Source: Variovorax boronicumulans NBRC 103145 (GTDB taxonomy: Bacteria > Pseudomonadota > Gammaproteobacteria > Burkholderiales > Burkholderiaceae_C). Taken from it: a stretch of 43,830 nt of DNA. Every line of letters begins with the position of its first letter. Within the stretch, counting starts at the first letter, position 1. Both the position numbers and the translations under genes were made by a program. The notes beneath the pieces are model-generated. The model had not been told where the DNA came from and did no database searches. It saw only the letters and a list, made by a program, of their open reading frames with translations. Below are positions 42,080 to 43,830 of the stretch, in pieces. The stretch is taken from positions 1 to 43,830 of the forward strand of contig NZ_BCUS01000048.1 of assembly GCF_001591345.1 (NCBI RefSeq), given 5' to 3'.

Positions 42080-43819
42080 ATGAGCAACGCCCCGAAGAAA
42101 AAGCCCGCCAGCGAACTGCGCAGCCAGCAGTGGTTCGGACGCCATGACCGCGACGGTTTCATCTACCGCAGTTGGATGAAGGGCAAGGGCGTGCCGCACG
42201 ACCAGTTCGACGGTCGCCCGGTGATCGGCATCTGCAACACCTTCAGCGAACTCACGCCCTGCAACTCGCACTTCCGCACGCTCGCCGAGCAGGTGAAGAT
42301 CGGCGTGTACGAAGCGGGCGGCTTCCCGCTCGAGTTCCCGGTGATGTCGCTGGGCGAGACCCTCCTGCGCCCCACCGCCATGCTGTATCGCAACCTCGCG
42401 AGCATGGACGTCGAAGAAAGCATTCGCGGCAACCCGCTCGACGGCGTGGTGCTGCTCATGGGCTGCGACAAGACCACGCCCGCGTTGATGATGGGCGCGG
42501 CCAGCGTCGACCTGCCGACCATCGGCGTGTCGGGCGGCCCGATGCTCTCGGGCAAATGGCGAGGCCAGGAGCTGGGCTCGGGCACCGGCGTGTGGCAGAT
42601 GAGCGAGCAGGTGCGCGCCGGCACGCTCAAGCTGCAGGACTTCTTCGAGGCCGAGAGCTGCATGCACCGCAGCCACGGCCACTGCATGACGATGGGCACG
42701 GCCAGCACCATGGCCAGCATGGTCGAGTCGCTGGGTATCGGCCTGCCGGGCAACGCGGCCTACCCTGCCGTCGACGGCCGGCGCAACGTGCTCGCACGGC
42801 AGGCGGGCCGGCGCATCGTCGACATGGTGCATGAAGACCTGAACATGTCGAAGATCCTCACGCGGCAGGCGATCGAGAACGCGATCAAGGTCAACGCGGC
42901 CATCGGCGGCTCGACCAATTTCGTGATCCACCTGCTGGCCATCGCGGGGCGCATGGGCGTCGAGCTCACGCTCGACGACTTCGACCGCCTCGCCGCCGAC
43001 CTGCCCTGCCTGGTGAACCTCCAGCCGTCGGGCCAGTTCCTGATGGAAGACTTCTGCTACGCGGGCGGCCTGCCGGTGGTCATCAAGGAAATCGCCGACC
43101 ACCTGCACAAGGACATCCTGACCGTCACCGGCCAAAGCGTGTGGGAGAACGTGAAGGACGCCGAGAACTACAACCCGCAGGTCATCCGCACCCAGGCCGA
43201 GCCCTTCAAGGACAAGGCCGGCATCTGTGTGCTGCGCGGCAACCTCGCGCCCAACGGCGCCATCATCAAGCCCAGCGCGGCCACGCCCGAGCTGCTGGTG
43301 CACAAGGGCCGCGCGGTGGTGTTCGAGAGCGCCGACGACCTGCACAAGCGCATCGACGACGAGAACCTGGACATCGACGAGCACTGCATCATGGTGCTCA
43401 AGAACTGCGGCCCCAAGGGCTACCCCGGCATGGCCGAGGCCGGCAACATGCCGCTGCCGCCGAAGGTGCTGCGCAAGGGCATCACGGACATGGTCCGCAT
43501 CAGCGACGCGCGCATGAGCGGCACGGCCTACGGCACCGTCGTTCTGCATACCGCGCCCGAAGCGGCTGCGGGCGGCCCGCTGGCACTGGTGCAGGACGGC
43601 GACATCGTCGAGCTCGACGTGCCGAACCGCAAGCTGCACCTGCACGTGAGCGACGAGGAGCTGGCGAAGCGCCGCGCGAAGTGGGTGGCACCCAAAGCGC
43701 CGCTGGACTCGGGGTACTGGAAGCTGTACGTCGACACGGTGCTGCAGGCCGACCAGGGGGCGGACCTGGCCTTTCTGCGTGGTCGCCGTGGGGCCTTTGT
43801 GCCGCGAGACAATCACTGA
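42080..43819 (+). CDS. IlvD/Edd-family sugar-acid dehydratase, probably L-arabinonate dehydratase type
   Basis: The protein is 579 residues long. Likely cluster-ligand cysteines are Cys61 (ELTPCNSH), Cys129 (MGCDKTTP) and Cys202 (GHCMTMGTAS). These line up with Cys59, Cys127 and Cys200 of the Rhizobium L-arabinonate dehydratase by recall, two residues offset each. The downstream blocks IGGSTNFVIHLLAIAGR and KNCGPKGYPGMAE are also characteristic. Such enzymes remove water from an aldonate to give a 2-keto-3-deoxy sugar acid, using a [2Fe-2S] cluster and magnesium. The exact acid (arabinonate, xylonate, fuconate) is not fixed. It is divergent from the regulator; GGAG after the stop hints at another gene beyond the edge. 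Confidence 0.93.
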   Translation: MSNAPKKKPASELRSQQWFGRHDRDGFIYRSWMKGKGVPHDQFDGRPVIGICNTFSELTPCNSHFRTLAEQVKIGVYEAGGFPLEFPVMSLGETLLRPTAMLYRNLASMDVEESIRGNPLDGVVLLMGCDKTTPALMMGAASVDLPTIGVSGGPMLSGKWRGQELGSGTGVWQMSEQVRAGTLKLQDFFEAESCMHRSHGHCMTMGTASTMASMVESLGIGLPGNAAYPAVDGRRNVLARQAGRRIVDMVHEDLNMSKILTRQAIENAIKVNAAIGGSTNFVIHLLAIAGRMGVELTLDDFDRLAADLPCLVNLQPSGQFLMEDFCYAGGLPVVIKEIADHLHKDILTVTGQSVWENVKDAENYNPQVIRTQAEPFKDKAGICVLRGNLAPNGAIIKPSAATPELLVHKGRAVVFESADDLHKRIDDENLDIDEHCIMVLKNCGPKGYPGMAEAGNMPLPPKVLRKGITDMVRISDARMSGTAYGTVVLHTAPEAAAGGPLALVQDGDIVELDVPNRKLHLHVSDEELAKRRAKWVAPKAPLDSGYWKLYVDTVLQADQGADLAFLRGRRGAFVPRDNH

Positions 43820-43830
43820 TTTGGAGAGAT

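Noticed and set aside
39212..43816. A 1534-residue open frame on the minus strand
   Set aside because: Only its C-terminal 433 residues are real (DctM). The rest is antisense to the IlvD/Edd gene and the regulator, and has shadow composition.

Overview
The window is about 44 kb of GC-rich, densely coding DNA, with third codon positions strongly biased to G/C, many 4-base ATGA start/stop overlaps and very short intergenic gaps. The gene families point to a betaproteobacterium of the order Burkholderiales, most likely a Comamonadaceae member close to Variovorax: an orphan Bug/TctC periplasmic binding protein, TRAP and TAXI transport proteins, an IlvD/Edd sugar-acid dehydratase and a periplasmic copper set. 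This assignment is an inference from gene content and composition, not from a marker gene. No rRNA, tRNA, CRISPR array, transposase or prophage gene was seen.

Layout. 1-835: the start of a FecI/FecR iron-signalling pair under a good Fur box. 880-6697: an SDR enzyme divergent from an AraC-type regulator, an acyl-CoA ligase, a CHRD lipoprotein, an OsmC peroxide-defence protein and an orphan Bug binding protein. 6711-11348: a Crp/Fnr regulator divergent from a four-gene unit (NTF2-like protein, SDR, divergent metallo-beta-lactamase-fold protein, MFS carrier) that looks like a small catabolic cassette. 11437-15108: a GntR/FCD regulator and a complete polar-amino-acid ABC importer. 15142-16943: an unusual stretch holding a 3'-truncated LysR gene, a LysR-type box, an AT-rich island, an isopentenyl-diphosphate isomerase gene (idi) and a hairpin/terminator region that could encode a small RNA. 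16944-19877: small housekeeping genes (P-loop kinase-like, GNAT, DUF1439, lipoprotein glycerophosphodiesterase, unknown 91-residue protein).

19918-24683 is a six-gene, same-strand copper-handling set: a Cys/His-rich exported protein, a TolC-family lipoprotein, a two-domain multicopper oxidase, a cupredoxin, a DUF411 protein and a CusF-like protein. It has no RND pump or P-type ATPase within the window. 24687-27057: a D-amino-acid dehydrogenase-like flavoenzyme divergent from a P1-family (DmpA/NylC-type) peptidase. 27085-30245: a membrane-anchored TAXI protein and pabB/pabC for p-aminobenzoate. 30321-34079: the divergent pair ettA (ABC-F translation factor) and rhlE (DEAD-box helicase). 34166-36844: an unknown lipoprotein, a possible 37-residue peptide gene and an EEP-family phosphatase/nuclease.

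36854-43819 is a sugar-acid catabolism locus. A DgoR-like regulator, a TRAP importer (dctQ, dctM, dctP) and an enolase-superfamily dehydratase on the minus strand diverge from an IlvD/Edd-type dehydratase resembling L-arabinonate dehydratase. A perfect palindrome lies between the divergent halves. The expected logic is import of an aldonate by the TRAP system, dehydration by one or both unrelated dehydratases, and relief of repression by the substrate.
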